The notes: a model not told the origin generated them from the letters alone. DNA of 64,000 nucleotides from Thozetella sp. PMI_491 (GCA_021432635.1 MU270130.1:1-64000), one strand, 5' to 3'. Shown: positions 33,770 to 46,820, counted from the first letter of the stretch. Numbers and translations: made by a program.

Positions 33770-35592
33770 TCAAGATACGGTGCTGCCGAGTTTGAAATAG
33801 CCCGGCTGCAGCTTCTGGAACACGCCAGTAGGGTCGTACTTCTTCGCAATCGAGACCAGTCTGGCGTGATTGGTCGCGTTGTAACTCGAGACGACGTCCT
33901 GGAACTGGCTAGCGTAGTTCATGTACAGATATTCGTTGTCCAGGCCCCATGCTCTAGCTTGAGACACAGTGTTGTCGATCACCCTTTGGCTGGCTTCAAG
34001 AATTGCATCGTCAGCAGTCGCGTCCGCCCACATGATAGCGATATTCAGCAGAAGCAACGGGCCATCGCCGATGGTTATACCGAGCGCGTTGCCACCCCTC
34101 TTGGACATGTGCGAGAGTTCATCGGTGGTGATGATCTGCAGTACACAGCTTGGGACGATGCCAGAAACGTTGACAAGTGGCGCAAAGTCCTGTTCGAATT
34201 CATTAACAATAAAGCTCAGTAACATCGGGTCGGCCTTGAATGTCGCGGTCCAGTATGTCTCGCGAAGACCGCCTGGATTCGATGCGTTGAACTCCAAGGT
34301 GATCTCGGGGAGCCCCTTGATGGCGGTCGTGTCCTGAATCGAAGGGGTGTTCAGGAATGTATCGAAGATGGCCGGATGCTCCACTGGAATGGCGTATTCG
34401 AGGTCAGCAACGGCCAGCCACAGTCCGTTTGCGTAGGCGAAGGCAGTAATCAGGGCGGCATTTTGGTCGCTCGAGGAATCCAGAGCATACTGGTAGGTTG
34501 CATTGAGAATTGTCGAGGTGTAGTTTGGTAAATATGCCAGCGACCCTCCCCACATCATGCCCTGGGGGTATGTCTCAAGATCGAAGCGAGTCACGATCCC
34601 AAAATTGTTTCCGCCGCCTCTAAGTGCCCAATATAGGTCGGGATAAGAGGTCTCGTTGACATCGATGATGGCTCCGACAGCAGTGACAAGCTAAGAAAAT
34701 CAGCACGAAGCGACACTATGGCGTGTAATATTGGCCCCTCGAACCTCGTAGTTGACCACATTATCGCACGCCCAGCCGTATTTTCCGGAGAAAAACGAAA
34801 TCCCTCCTGTCCGCCATGTTTAGCCATCCAAGTAAATCCACTTCCTGTCAGCAGACTTACCGCCAAGGGTTAGGCCACCGACACCGATCGCCGCGACGCG
34901 ACCTCCAACGACAGTTACATTCTGCTCCCCGAGCGTTGAATACACATCATACCAGGTGTTGCCAGGCTGAATTGAGGTCGTGTTACCATCGGAGGAGCGC
35001 ACGATAGACTTCATGTTGGCGAAGTTGATGGTGATACCGCCTCCAATGTTCGATGCGTTGGCAAAGGCGGCATGGCCACCGCTCTTAACAGCAAAGGGAC
35101 ATCTCGTGAGACGCGAGAGGAGTACAGTCACCGAAATACCGACTGCAATACTTGGTTCGAACACGCAGAACGGATCAACATCTGCTTGCTGGAGGGACCA
35201 GTAGCCGGATTGCGCGTAGTTGTACCCTGAGCTGCTGGGGTAGTAAACTTGTCCGGGATACACTAATTCCAGCGAAGCACACTGTGAATCTATCGTTAGT
35301 TCTGGGAGAGTGTTAAATGAGATGCTATACCTACTGAATATGCGCAGGGGTTGATCTTGGCCTGTCGTTGGGCCGTTTCCCTCGCAGTCACACCAACGAG
35401 TGTGGCGCTAGGTGCTCCGGTGACGAAGTTGCTAGCATTGAGGCCAAGCTCTGCTAAAGCTGTAACCGGATCAAAACCAGCTGAATCTTGTCTTATCAAT
35501 TGTGACTCTACTGTCCCCAAAGAAGAGGCGAATGCTGCTGCAGCTGTCCAAGACATGGAGGAGAGCAACCTTTTAAGCAATGAGGGGCTCAT
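33770..35592 (-). CDS. Secreted FAD oxidase, BBE type
   Basis: Exons 35592-35335, 35281-34861, 34806-34745, 34690-33770 (553 aa; phases close; introns 53-54 bp). The ATG at 35592 has a GCCATGA context. A hydrophobic N-terminus suggests secretion. FAD-binding landmarks: PFAVKSGGHAAF (His156, the expected 8-alpha-histidyl flavin link), GGRVAAIGVGGLTLGGGISF, SGKYGWACDNVVNYE, YPDLYWALRGGGNNFGIVT and a C-terminal KYDPTGVFQKLQPGYFKL block. The Cys that forms the second flavin link in bicovalent members seems replaced (Val in GRVAAIG), so a single His link is inferred. Such enzymes oxidise sugars, alkaloids or secondary metabolites using oxygen; the substrate is unknown. Confidence 0.88.
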
Positions 35593-37964
35593 GGCGGGAG
35601 TCACGGGGCCGTCTGTGCCGCCTTCCAGAATTGGCGATTGGCTATACCGTCATCAATGCTCGATTCGAGACTGGTATCTCGATGCGCCGGCGGTGCTTGA
35701 GAAGACTGAAATGTAAAAAAGTAAAAAAAAATAAAAATAAATAAAAATTAAGAGATAAAATGCCGCAGAATAACACTCGTCTTGGGCTCAACGCCAATGC
35801 GATGCATTAGAGTGGATCATTTACTGCAATAGGAAGGTATGACCAAGACAGCGAACAAACTCGCCGACGCGCCGACGTGCCGATCTGTCTGAAGGCGAAC
35901 TGTAAAGAACTAGGGATGTGAGACACCGTATATATGTCTACCGTGTACCTAACTTGTTCATTCATTTTTATAAGGTTCTCGCTCTGTAGGACCCGTGGTA
36001 TTCTATAAGAGCCTCTTTTATAGCAGTCAAGTTCTCTGCCACAAGAGTCTATCAGGGCTATCGCACCACAGCATCCGTTGGCTTCAGCAGGTATCATATG
36101 TCTTAGATAACAAGCGCGTCTTTCTCAACCCGATCAAACGCCCTTATATATACTTACCCATATATATACTTACCTTAGCTATAGAGTTATCCAGCATACC
36201 CAGAGTAAATGTTCCTAAACCTGTTGAGCCTTATTTCGGACTGCTGAACTCAAGAATTTTGCTTTTGAGGAGTCTGACAAGACTTGGAGCTCGGCAAGCA
36301 CGTCGGGGAAGCCTGGTAGCAAGCAACAGCCAAGTACCACCGTAAAATCTGATGGCTTTGAGCTTTCCCTCACAGAGCTATGATTCAATCGCCCGCCTGC
36401 AATATCATCGATTGCAATCAATGGTGGATTTTGAAAGGATCTAGTTCTCTAGCTACGGCACTAATCCTCGCCTTTGTAACACATTATCTAGCCGACATCA
36501 CGAGAGATACCTTTTCGGTACATGGCCGATGTCGGCATCCTCCTGAGACTTGAACAAAAGGCAGTTCCTTTCCGAGCAGGAATGCCGTCAGTCGTCAACA
36601 CTACCGTCCTATTCTTGCTTGGCGAAGCCACTATCGAAACCTGGACCACCACAAAGCGACCCATACCAGCCGATGGGGAAAGAAGGCCTTATTAAATGCT
36701 GATTAGCAAAGAAATGAGAAACCTATAGAGTTAGGTTCACAGGAAAAGCTTACTGGGTAGTAATATAAATAAGAGTTTGCTGTATTTATACTAAAGTAGA
36801 CCTGGCGGAGAAGAATGCGGAGCAATGCCATTTCTTTTTCCTCTACCCGTCGGTTTGTACTGCTTACTGCCAGTAAGTCATCATCATCGTTATGCGGGAA
36901 AGTGGGGCAGCACAAGTACGGATTGACAAAAGTACCATAGCCCTATTGGTGTTGCTGCCGGCACACTCTTACGTCCGAGAGTCAGTCATAGGATAATCCA
37001 TCTAGAACCACGAAATTCGTAACTGGCTAGTTTGGGCCCGCCCAGGCTTATCCGCTTCCTCCTTTGACCTCTGCACCGCATTCTTGCATGCCGGTACCAC
37101 ATGGAAACCAAGGACATGCGGGGAGACCCAACACGGAAGGAGCAGGGCACAGCTCACGGCAACACTGCCCCAAGAGATCTATTGCTCTCACTAGCGATAG
37201 GCCTTGGCTTGGACCCAAGGGGCGGATGTGCGGTGCCGATAGCATATTGAGGGGTTAACCAAGCAGTAGAAGAAACAGGACGTAACGCAACCCACTCGTT
37301 AGGTAGTAGGCTTCGTCCATACCTTGTACTGCGCATTGTGGTCCTTCTAGTCGTTCCATCTCTTGCGTCTTTCTAATAGAAGTTCGGATGTCAGCGTATG
37401 GTAGGCGATCTACTCTAGATATTAGTATTATCGAAGAATCACCATTCAGCTTGGGCGAGCCTTGAATCTGTAGAGGTAGCCTCCAGCTTCTGATAAAGGA
37501 CAGCATGTAGGCCTAGAAAGTAATACAACGCCAAAGACACTCAACATCGAATCGATGGTAGCTATTCAGCCCTGCAGTATAAAGTATACTTCTTCCATGC
37601 TGTATCTAGTAAAAGCCACATAACGATGCTGTTCGGTGTCCCTGCAAATCGCGCGACAAAAGATGCACGAATCTCATACTGAGTTGGTTAGACTACACGC
37701 TACAATCTGCGAATGGGGTGTTGAATGCCAAATGGGGCCAAGAGCAACCTAGGCCTTATACGCGGCCGCCCACCTTGAGAGAGCCTCTGGATTTTCCCCT
37801 CCGCCATAGCTCTCTAGTCAAGGCCATACGAAGAGGTTTCACAGTGCCTCGATGCACCATCAATTGGCACGGCACTTCTCTCTTTCTACCACATTTCTCC
37901 CATTCAGCTGCACCGAGGTGCCTCGATATTGTATTGTATCGGAACCTGGAGAGGGCCTTGTCTT
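35593..37964. other. AT-rich gene-poor region
   Basis: No gene is supported. An A-rich stretch lies at 35715-35760, immediately upstream of the flavo-oxidase. A short direct repeat (TATATATACTTACC twice) lies near 36143-36172. The remaining ORFs are short and overlap on both strands. Confidence 0.4.
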
Positions 37965-38865
37965 TCACCGGCCCACTGATGCGTAGGCGTCGTTCCAAAA
38001 GTCGTCCATCCCGACGCAGCGGCCAATGCCGGGGGTCATTGTATCGTAGCTAGACGGATCTCGATAGTCTCCCTCTATGATGATCTTGCTGCAGTGCCAG
38101 GCATGGGCTCGGCTGGCCACCTTCCAGTAAATAGCCACATTCCTCTCCCCCTTGGTCAGGCGATCGGCAGCGTTGACGCCAAGCCTCCACATGTGTAAGC
38201 AGTGGGCTCGATGATAGCCGTAGTCGATGTGGAACTCGATGTTGAGGTCCGGCTTATATCCATGCTTATCGTTTATAAATGCCGTCTCCATAACATCCTC
38301 CACAGTCGCGAGCTTGGTCATCTCTTTATCCCAGTAGATGGGGAACGGCGACAGTCCTCCGGCCAACGGGTATAGCTCAGTCAAGTTGGATTCCGACTGC
38401 TCAACGACAGTGCGATCGTAGCACATGGCGGGAAGCCAGACACTAAATTCGAATAGTACTCTATATCAGTCGACAGTCCGGGGCATCATGCGGCCTGCTA
38501 TTTGGGTAAGGCATGACTTACTCGGAATAAAAGTCAAAGGTGCAGCCGAGGGCGACCGCTTCTTTAACCGACTTGCCACATAATGGCCGAACATGTGGCG
38601 CTGGTACTGGCGCCGGGCGGGAACCAAAGCGCCATTGACTTGTAATCGGGCTGGCATAAAGTCCAAGGAGGAAAAATATGGCTGTCAAGTAGTAGAGGTG
38701 AGGCGAGGTGAAGACGGCATAACAGCTGCGACGAACCCAACCACCGTTCCTGTGATGGAGCGGTGCTCCCCCTTCTTCTTGAAACCAAAAGGTACGGCTT
38801 GAACTAGCGGTGCTAGTGAGAGGCTCTTCCTCATCTGCGAAAGCTGCAGTCTCAGCTTTCGTCAT
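37965..38865 (-). CDS. UstYa-like membrane protein
   Basis: Exons 38865-38522 and 38460-37965 (279 aa; the 61-bp intron closes in phase). The ATG at 38865 has A at -3; an upstream in-frame ATG at 38934 would add 23 residues. One transmembrane helix (YYLTAIFFLLGLYASPI, about residues 57-73) precedes a GCTFDFYSE segment, a WLPAMCYD segment, and two HxxHC motifs: HRAHC and HAWHC. The paired HxxHC is the signature of UstYa/DUF3328-type fungal proteins, which act in ribosomal-peptide and other secondary-metabolite pathways as oxidases or chlorinases. No precursor peptide or synthase gene is visible beside it, so it may be a stand-alone member. Confidence 0.75.
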
Positions 38866-39957
38866 TTTGGTGCTGTCAGATTTGAACGCCACAAGGGGGT
38901 AAGAGTAGAAGAGAATACCAAGAGAGAAAAGCACGGTTCTTAACGGACAACACGCTTACTACCAGTGTCAAATTATATGACCTATCCAGGTCATCCCTCA
39001 CACATATATGTGAAGTGTATCTGTGGCATGGATACGCCGGTTGCAATGTGGTAAGACGCAAGTTCTCAGCCTGCGATGCTACCCTCCGAGGTCCGGCTCA
39101 AGAGCCGCCATTGGCTCTCACACTTGCGCCGCCTGCGCCGCCCACACAAGTTGGCTTGCTCGCCCCCCATCAATTAGGGGGCAGTTCCGGTTTCCGTGGC
39201 TCTCTAGCGCCTCGACACCCTTTTCTACTTGTCTGGTTGGCTCCAGTGGGTGTTCCGACTGGTCCTCTCAGATTTGGGCTATCCGTCCGGGACGGATACC
39301 CCACCCTTCCCCTGTCTCTGGGATGACAAGTCCGCGCCTTCAGTTCGCTCTAGCCTAGAAAGTCAGGTAAGCATGGACACTATGCTGTTGAGTTGTCCAA
39401 TCGGCAACAGTCATCCCTCTCCGGAGCCATGCTCCATATCTTGGATCTAGCCTATTGGATCTTGCCATCGGCCTGACAGCCTTCGCCCCTCTTTTGCTAC
39501 AATCAGCCTAGAGCTTAGGTCATGCCAAATGTGGGAAGATACGCTGGTGTATCAGTCATTACTATATAGTAGCTAGTTGATCTCGGACCAAACCGCATCC
39601 TACGTACAGTATGCTAAGCCTTGATATTAGACGCCCATCGGATCTGCCTCAAGGACATGTTTGGCATATGTGCTACGAGAACAACGCTTGTCTACTTTTA
39701 TATTTGTAGCACGGACGAGCATTTCAAGATCGAGCATATGACTCGGAGGAACATGGGAACCGCCATCACCAAGAGCCTTGGCCGTTTAGTAAATCCTTGG
39801 ACATTTGCACAGAATCCCGAAGGTAACAATACCCGCGACAAATTCCTTGTGCATGAATTGTTCCATGTAACTCTAAGCTCTCGAGTTCAACAGCCACTGT
39901 TCCTCCTTATCGATGCCTCAAATCTCGCCATCCACATTCGAGTAACCGCACATGCCA
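38866..39957. other. Intergenic spacer
   Basis: Contains the upstream region of the UstYa-like gene and the 3' side of the sugar transporter. The ORF at 39621-40007 has no recognisable domain and overlaps the transporter end on the opposite strand, so I do not call it. No RNA gene is seen. Confidence 0.4.
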
Positions 39958-40253
39958 TTATGCGTGATCCCTTTGTGCCTTCTGGCTTTTCATCTGGGAT
40001 GTGGTGATGTAGTTTTTGAATTCTCTGACCTTCACCCCCTTCATGAATAGCTCATCCAGTTCTTCGTAGCTGCGGCCGGCCGTCTCCACCTGGTAGAACC
40101 ATAGATACACCAGGCAGATCACGCTTAGGCCTCCGAAGATAAAAGCAGTCTTGGCCCCCAAGTTAGCCTTGTCGGGGTTGAAAACAAGAGGAAGGACGAA
40201 TGCCCAAATGGTATAAATCTAATCGTGGACAATTAGCGGACCAAATTCGTCGT

Positions 40254-40285
<32 letters not shown>

Positions 40286-41707
40286 GGGAGAGTAGTGTGG
40301 AGGCACTGACCAAGTATTGGAATGCGACGCCGAGTGAAATGGTCTTGACCCTAAGACGCGAGGTTGAGACTTCGACGAGCAAGGTGTATGCCGTCGCACC
40401 AATCGAGATGTTGTAGAAAAAGTTATAAATCATAATCAGGGCCACGGATCCTTTGATTGATCCCGGGCTGCCCTCCGTTGCGAATCCAGCACACACCATC
40501 AGGATAACAGTCAGGCTGCACTGACCCCAGAATGTGAGCGGTCGACGGCCCACCCTCTCGACCAGATACCAAGAGCAGATGTTCCCAGCCATTGATAGGC
40601 CGTGTTGCCCAATCTGCATCTTGTAGCTATCGTCAACACTGTATCCAGCTAACTGAATGTAATAGGTACCATAGGAGGAGATGAAAAAGACACCTCCCAG
40701 GGCCTGAATAGCTAGCGGCATGATAGATATGATGGTGCGTCGGAGGTTGGACCCTCGAAAAAGCTCGAGATAGGTCGCCCCTTCTGTCTCTTGCTTGGCT
40801 TGCTCCAAGATATTCTGAATCTGTGCGGTTCTCGTGGCTATGTTTGCTTCGGAGTAGCCAAGCCTCTTGAGGGACTGTGCTGCCCTCTCGCCCCTGCCAA
40901 TGCTTAGCAGCCAGGTGGGCGACTCGGGCATGAAGAACACGAATACTGATGCAATCGCCGAGAAGGCGAATTGGGCTACAAAAACGGACCTGTATGCCCA
41001 ACGACTGTCGTATGACCCTGTCCGCTCGACGATAATGGAGGCCGACAGGGGTCCGAGGGTGAACATCAGAGCGTTTAAACAGGTGAGAATTCCGCGGAGA
41101 GCGAGTGGAGTGATCTAGTTGTGGATTAGGGTCAGTAAAGCACATATGCGTACTAAACGAGACTAAAGAATCAAGGAGGGGAGAAGTAACTGACTTCTCC
41201 AAGGTAGGTCAAGGCCGTCGTCATGATAATTCCGAGAAGGAAGCCATTCAAAAGCTTCCCTCCAAAGAACATCTCCCTCGTCTCTGCGGAAAACTCAAGA
41301 GCAATAGCCGCGAATGAAAGAATCAGGGCACCAATTAGCATCGGCTTGCGTCCGAACCGGTCAGCCATGTAGCCAGAGGTCAAGGTGCCGATGATGGTCG
41401 AGGCGATCGGTCCACCAAAGAACGCTGACTGCCACGCGGCGTCGAGGACGTAATCATCTCCGAACTTGTGTCCGAAGTCCTGGCGGAACCTCGGAATACT
41501 TAAAACCAGGCCAGCGGCTTGGTTCTCAAAGCTGACCAAGAGGCACGTAAAAACAGAGTAGAGGCACCAGCCAACGACTGTTGGCCGCTGGTGAATGGCC
41601 TCCCAGAAGCCTACTTCGTGCTCCTCCTGGTTGCCCAGGTGGCCTAGGTATTCGTCCTTTCGTTCCGCCCAAGCTTCTTTGGTTTCTGACTTAGGAGAGG
41701 ACTCCAT
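39958..41707 (-). CDS. MFS sugar transporter
   Basis: Exons 41707-41195, 41114-40311, 40218-39958 (525 aa, phases close). Sugar-porter landmarks: GYMADRFGRKPML, YLGEITPLALRG formed at the first splice, PESPTWLL, a WYLVERVGRRPL loop, VEVSTSRLRVKT and a C-terminal YEELDELF segment typical of the alpha-glucoside and hexose branch. About 12 membrane helices are expected in the plasma membrane, driven by proton symport. The second intron (92 bp) contains 30 consecutive G on the plus strand, so 30 C in the transcript. The neighbouring regulator is divergent and a GH51 enzyme follows it, which suggests uptake of a plant-derived sugar. The substrate cannot be told. Confidence 0.9.
40255..40284. repeat. 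Poly-G run (30) in transporter intron
   Basis: Thirty consecutive G on the plus strand, inside the second intron of the minus-strand sugar transporter, between donor 40310 and acceptor 40219. In the pre-mRNA it reads as poly-C. Confidence 0.9.
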
Positions 41708-42276
41708 TGCAAGATGAGCTTTTTAAAGAGATGTGCGGATAGATTTTAGTCGCAAGCGTTGGAGTGTGGAGACCGATGAAAACTCAGTGAAAAGACGTGA
41801 TAACAGCCCGGAAGGGCTGCGGTTCGCTGGCTTTATACATCTCGGTCATAGAAGAGCAAATTCTGGCAGCTGTGGCAAGCTGTAAATATATATGATTCGG
41901 AGTAGCTAAGTTTCTCACGACACAATGCCTCCGTGCGCTATCGCATTATCCCCCCCTCGTGAGTCTTTCCCCAGACACTAGTGCATATTTTACCCCATGG
42001 CGAAGCGGGGCTTGACCTGGGGCGTCGTCGGGTTGTGCTATTGAGCGCCAATTTTAGCAAGAATTGCATCGTGGGGTCAGATATCGGACGGGGGTCTCGA
42101 ACCCCATGACTCGTGGATCTAGAATAGTCTAGTCCCTTTGGCGTTTAGTCCTCTCTGGGTAACGTCTTCGAGTCGGTTAAATACCGTCGGGCAGTATCGG
42201 TGGTATTACCGATGCACCAACACCTCTGGTATCGAATACACCATTTCTCTCAAACAAGCCAAATCGCTACCTATCC
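41708..42276. promoter_or_regulatory. Shared promoter, transporter and regulator
   Basis: This 569-bp gap separates two divergent starts, the transporter (41707 minus) and the Zn2Cys6 regulator (42277 plus). It probably holds both promoters. A short run of C lies near 41950. I do not identify a specific operator; CGG triplets occur but no clear spaced pair stands out. Confidence 0.5.
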
Positions 42277-44415
42277 ATGTTTCCACAGACTCCAGGCCCC
42301 GCAACGCGTGCCGCGGGGTCTTACAGTCGCCGCCGAGCGGGAACTGCATGTCAGGTATGCACGTCATAGCAATTACCATGGTCCAGCTTCGCACAACTTT
42401 AGTATCTAGCTAAACAAGGCCAAACCGTTGGAAGATATGTCGTGCTAGGAAAACCAAATGCGACAACAAGAGGCCTGTGTGTGGCTTCTGCGAGTCTACG
42501 GGCGGGCGTTGTGTCTATGGAGACGAGGAGCGAGACCATTCCCGTCTCGACCGCGGAAGCCTTCTCATTCTACAGAGAATTGGGGAACTCGAGCAGTCGC
42601 TCACCACGCTCGTCGGAAAAGCTATTAACCAGAACTCAGGGCATAACACGCCTGACCTATCGCAGTCGAGAGCAATAGAGGATGAGACCTTTTCACGTTC
42701 AATTGGGTCACCTGCAGTACTCGCGAGGGGGCAGAATCTCGTTGGAGATGCCGCGGGAGAGACCGGGGACGAACCCGAGGATGTACCGCCAACAGCAGAC
42801 ATCATCTACGCCAGTGGCGAAATGGGGGTTGAGAGTCTTTTGGACTGGCCCGTATTTCAACCCGGCGAGAGCGGCCGGCAATTTCCCCTGGTCTCAATTC
42901 TGGGACAGTCCAGCTCGGAGTCGAATCGGAACTCCTCGATGGAGCAAAACTATGATATCGACCCTGGAGCTGTGTGGGGCCTCGTCTCGAACTTTTTGTC
43001 GACAAATCACATAAAAAATCCGATTCTCGACATCGAAATGCTGTGGGCAGATGCCAGAGATTTTATCGAAACGGGGTTAAGATGGGATGGGAAGAGCTGC
43101 CTTATTGTACGGACCGTCGATGCTGCGTTGTTATATTTCCACGCGCTGTATTGATCGCCGTGACTGACTCCAGCTAGCTCCTAGTCTGCGCCGTTAGTGT
43201 CCTGTCACCTCCGCTCAGTGTCGAAAAAACACTCGACGCTTCGAGATTGCGGGAACGCCGCGTCCAAGCTGAGGCCTATTTTCAAGCAGCGCAGCGGCGA
43301 ATCGGCATGCTGTATCACGAAAATTCTATGCTGGCAGTGCAGTGCAGCTTCCTAACCGCCGTCTACCTGATGTCAACACTGAGAATTCTCGCCGCGTGGA
43401 AGTGCTTTGCGCAGGCTGGGACGCAGTGCTTGGGTTGGCTAGCCCGCCGTATTCCTGATCCAGATGCGCCCGAGCCAGAGGATCCACAGCGATACGTAGA
43501 GGAAAGCCTCTATTGGAGTTGCCTGAAAAGTGAGCTGTAAGTCTCGCATACCTTACCGTTCTCGCTGCTGTACCACATGTCAGAGATGGATGCTGAAAAG
43601 CGGATGGCTTTGCCAGCGAATTAAGGACAGAGTTGGGGCTTCCAGGATCCAGCCTGAACGAGATGAGATACCCAAACGTCTACCCATCACCCCCGCGTGG
43701 GGCAGCCCAATATCCATGGGGCTCCGCATCCGACGTTGCGGAGCAGACAAGAAACGAGCAGGAAACAGGGTGGTTCTTCTACCTCGCCGAAATTGCTACA
43801 CGGCGCATGATGAACGAAGCCTTGTCCAGCCGCTATCAGCCTTCAAGCTGGTACTTGACGAAAGATTGGTGGACCGAACAGGAAGAGCACCACCTTCTCC
43901 ACTATGTGGAGCAGCTGGATAGCAAGCTTGACTCATGGTACAGAACCTTACCCGCACCAATAGCATTTCCCAGCGATCCAGCGGAGCCGGTCGGTGACGT
44001 TCTTCGCGGCATCTTGAGGGGCCACCTCATCGATATCCGCGAAGTCCTATACTTCCCGGCCTTGAAAGCGGCTATGTTCAAATCCCTCGATGAAATCGGC
44101 CCGCGGACGATGCAAGTCGCGACGCTGGCGCTGAAGAATGACATGGATCGGATCATGGTCTGCGAAGAAGGCTACTGGCACAGGCACCAGGGTACGTGGC
44201 TGATGCTTCGCACCTGTACCAGGAGTTGTTTGCATCTCCTAGCGGCTGCTCTGCGCGTGCGAGACGAACCACGGCTCCGCGATATGCTGCCCGAAGCCTG
44301 GAGCTCGGCGACAGAGAGGGTCTTGAATTGGATTGAACATTGGAAACGAGAGAGCCCCGATCTAGAGCTGTTATTCGGAATACTGGCGGGCTATCGTGCT
44401 CGTCTAGTAACCTAA
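42277..44415 (+). CDS. Zn2Cys6 transcription factor
   Basis: Exons 42277-42354, 42435-43106, 43178-43536, 43626-44415 (632 aa, phases close). The binuclear zinc cluster is split by the first intron: Cys25, Cys28, Cys35, Cys42, Cys45, Cys52 (C-x2-C-x6-C-x6-C-x2-C-x6-C), with RARKTKCDNKRPVC. It is followed by a short heptad-like stretch (LLILQRIGELEQSLTTL) and a fungal-specific middle region with SFLTAVYLMSTLRILAAW. It should bind DNA as a dimer and control nearby genes. It sits between a sugar transporter and a GH51 arabinofuranosidase, which makes it the likely local regulator. The target genes and inducer are inference. Confidence 0.9.
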
Positions 44416-44981
44416 TCCATTTACATTCGATACGCGACTGCGCGAATTTCTAGAAAAAATCGCACCTAAGGTTGCCAGTTGCATGTAACACGTCGGAGCC
44501 TCGGGCCCCAGGGCAATGGCAACTACAGCTCTCTGGCCCCCCGTACAGTAAGTAACCAATCTACCACATAGGTTTTGTCCCGAACGACATTACCAATCTT
44601 TCTCCTACCCTCGGGAAGTGTACCTGTTCTGTCTAGTTCGCGGCCTATTTGGTGCCAAGGAACGTTTTCAAACCGCCTTACCTGATGGGGAAACCACCGA
44701 TATGCCCCGACACCGATATTCCCCGACCCATAGCTATTGATGGCGAAGCTCCACCTAGGTCAAGGGCCCGAACGCCTTGCTTGTCGGGCTAATTTGCTTG
44801 GCAAAGCATCATCACATGGTGCAGATATATCAAGAAGCCTCTTTAGAAGTTGGTAGCTGCGGATTTTTAAAGAACCAACCAGCGATGTTGCAAAAGACCA
44901 GCAAAATACCTCTCTTTGAAGATTCAACAAGTGGTTTCATATTTTTCTTCCTCCGTGAATCAGGATCAGTATACTCGAATT
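44416..44981. other. Intergenic, GH51 promoter region
   Basis: A 566-bp spacer between the regulator and the GH51 start. No ORF of note; it presumably holds the GH51 promoter. CCCCGA-containing repeats occur near 44700-44730. Confidence 0.4.
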
Positions 44982-46820
44982 ATGACAACCCTCACTGTTC
45001 TCCCTGATGACAAGGCCGAGCTGCCTTCCATCTCGCTCAATGTGGCTCATACAATCGCGGATATTAACCCTCTAATCTATGGCGGATTTACCGAGTCCGC
45101 TCACCCCGTCCAACCTCTCTACTGGGTAATGTTAAGCTGATGCTGAAAATTTCTAGGCATATGGGTCGCTGCATTTACGGCGGATTGTATGAGCCCCAAA
45201 ACAAGAACGGTCTCGTAGACGCCAATGGATTCCGCACAGATGTCATTAAGTGTTTGAAGGAATTAGATGTGCCTGTGGTGAGATACCCGGGCGGTAATTT
45301 TGTGGCGACATACCGATGGCAGGACGGCATCGGGCCCAAGGAAAACCGTCCTTGTAGGCCTGAGCTAGCCTGGAACGGCGAAGAGACCAACCAGTTCGGC
45401 ACTGATGAATTCATGGAATGGTGCAACGAGGTTGGTGCGGAGCCGTATCTCTGCCTCAACATGGGAACAGGGAGCCTAGAAGACGCACTGGCCTGGCTAG
45501 AATACTGCAACAGCGATAAGAACACGTATTACGCCAACCTCAGACGCAAAAATGGCCGTGAAAAGCCTTATGGGGTAAAGTATTGGGCACTGGGGAACGA
45601 GATGTGGGGCCCATGGTGAGTGCAGTATCGACTTAGCAAGACGCGAATCGAGTTGACTTGATTTTAGGCAAGTCGAGCAGCATACGAAGGAGGACTATGC
45701 GAAGAAAGCAATTCAGTGGGCGAAAGGTGAGGCAATCAACTTATTAAAGCATGAAATCGACAGCGGTGACTTTCTGCGCATTATCCTACTCGCCCCTTCC
45801 GTGGACAACATGACACCCCGCTAAATCTATATACAGCTCTAAAGCTTCAGGACCCGTCCATTAAACTAGTCTTATGCGGCCGGGACGGATGTTCGGATTG
45901 GGACCGCTACGTCCTCCAGCAGTGCATTCGCTGGGTTGATATGCACTCCATTCATTACTACTCCCAGGGGAAAACGTTAGTCCTGTTCCCCCTTCGTACC
46001 GAAGTTCCTAGTTTTATATTAACCCACGTCCATCTCTAGGCACTACGCCAACATTTCGAGTACATATGCTGCCGAGAGGGCTATCCAAATAACATCAGCG
46101 CTGATCGACCTCGCTCGGTGCGAAATAGATCTGTCCCCATTCCCGGACGTGAGCAGAATCACCACAGCCCCTCGCTCAGAGCAGAGGCCGACGATCTGCT
46201 TTGACGAGTGGAACATCTGGGACCCCGAGCGAGCGCCAGGTAATAAAGGTGCTGAGGAGTGCTACAACCTTTCAGATTCCCTCGCTATGGCGATATGGCT
46301 TAACATATTCATTCGCAACTGCAATGAACTTGGCATGGCCACTGTCGCCCAGAGCGTGAACGTTATCTCACCTTTGATGACATCTCCTGTAGGGATATGC
46401 AAGCAGACCACGTACTGGCCGCTCCTCCTTTTCTCCAAGTATATGAGGGGAAAGAGCTTGGCTGTTCATGTTCAGTGTGGAGCCTACAAGGGGAAAACCA
46501 GCCCGGAGTGGATTGAGAGCACCTGTACCGTGCCCAAGCTAGATGTCAGCGCTGCCACGGATGGCGGATGGGTGAACCTCGCAGTAGTCAACGTCGACGA
46601 TAGTACAAGTTTTGAAACAGAGCTGACTGGAATTGACCCAGCATCTGGCGAGGTACAGGTGTTCGTGGTTGGTGGGGAAGGATCCAGCTTGGCGGATACC
46701 AACACGGAAGAGCATGCCGCGGTCACGATAACCGAGCGCGTCTGGAAACCAGAGGGGGGAAATAAATATAGGTTTGAGAAGCACAGCTTTACCCTCTTGC
46801 GCTGGCAAAAGTCGGCTTAA
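44982..46820 (+). CDS. GH51 alpha-L-arabinofuranosidase
   Basis: Exons 44982-45094, 45157-45615, 45668-45726, 45837-45975, 46040-46820 (516 aa, phases close). There is no signal peptide, so it is intracellular like fungal and bacterial GH51 type-II forms. Landmarks: HMGRCIYGGLYEP, RYPGGNFVATYRWQDGIGP, KYWALGNEMWGPW with acid/base Glu186, HSIHYYSQGKT, and ICFDEWNIWD with nucleophile Glu313. The C-terminal beta-sandwich ends in HSFTLLRWQK. It removes terminal arabinofuranosyl groups from arabino-oligosaccharides after uptake. The upstream regulator and transporter support a pentose-use role. Confidence 0.93.

Noticed and set aside
36140-36175. Short TATATATACTTACC direct repeat as a CRISPR-like or satellite array
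   Set aside because: Only two copies, adjacent and AT-rich; no array and a eukaryotic context.
39621-40007. 128-aa open frame on the plus strand
   Set aside because: No recognisable domain; it runs into the opposite-strand 3' exon of the sugar transporter.
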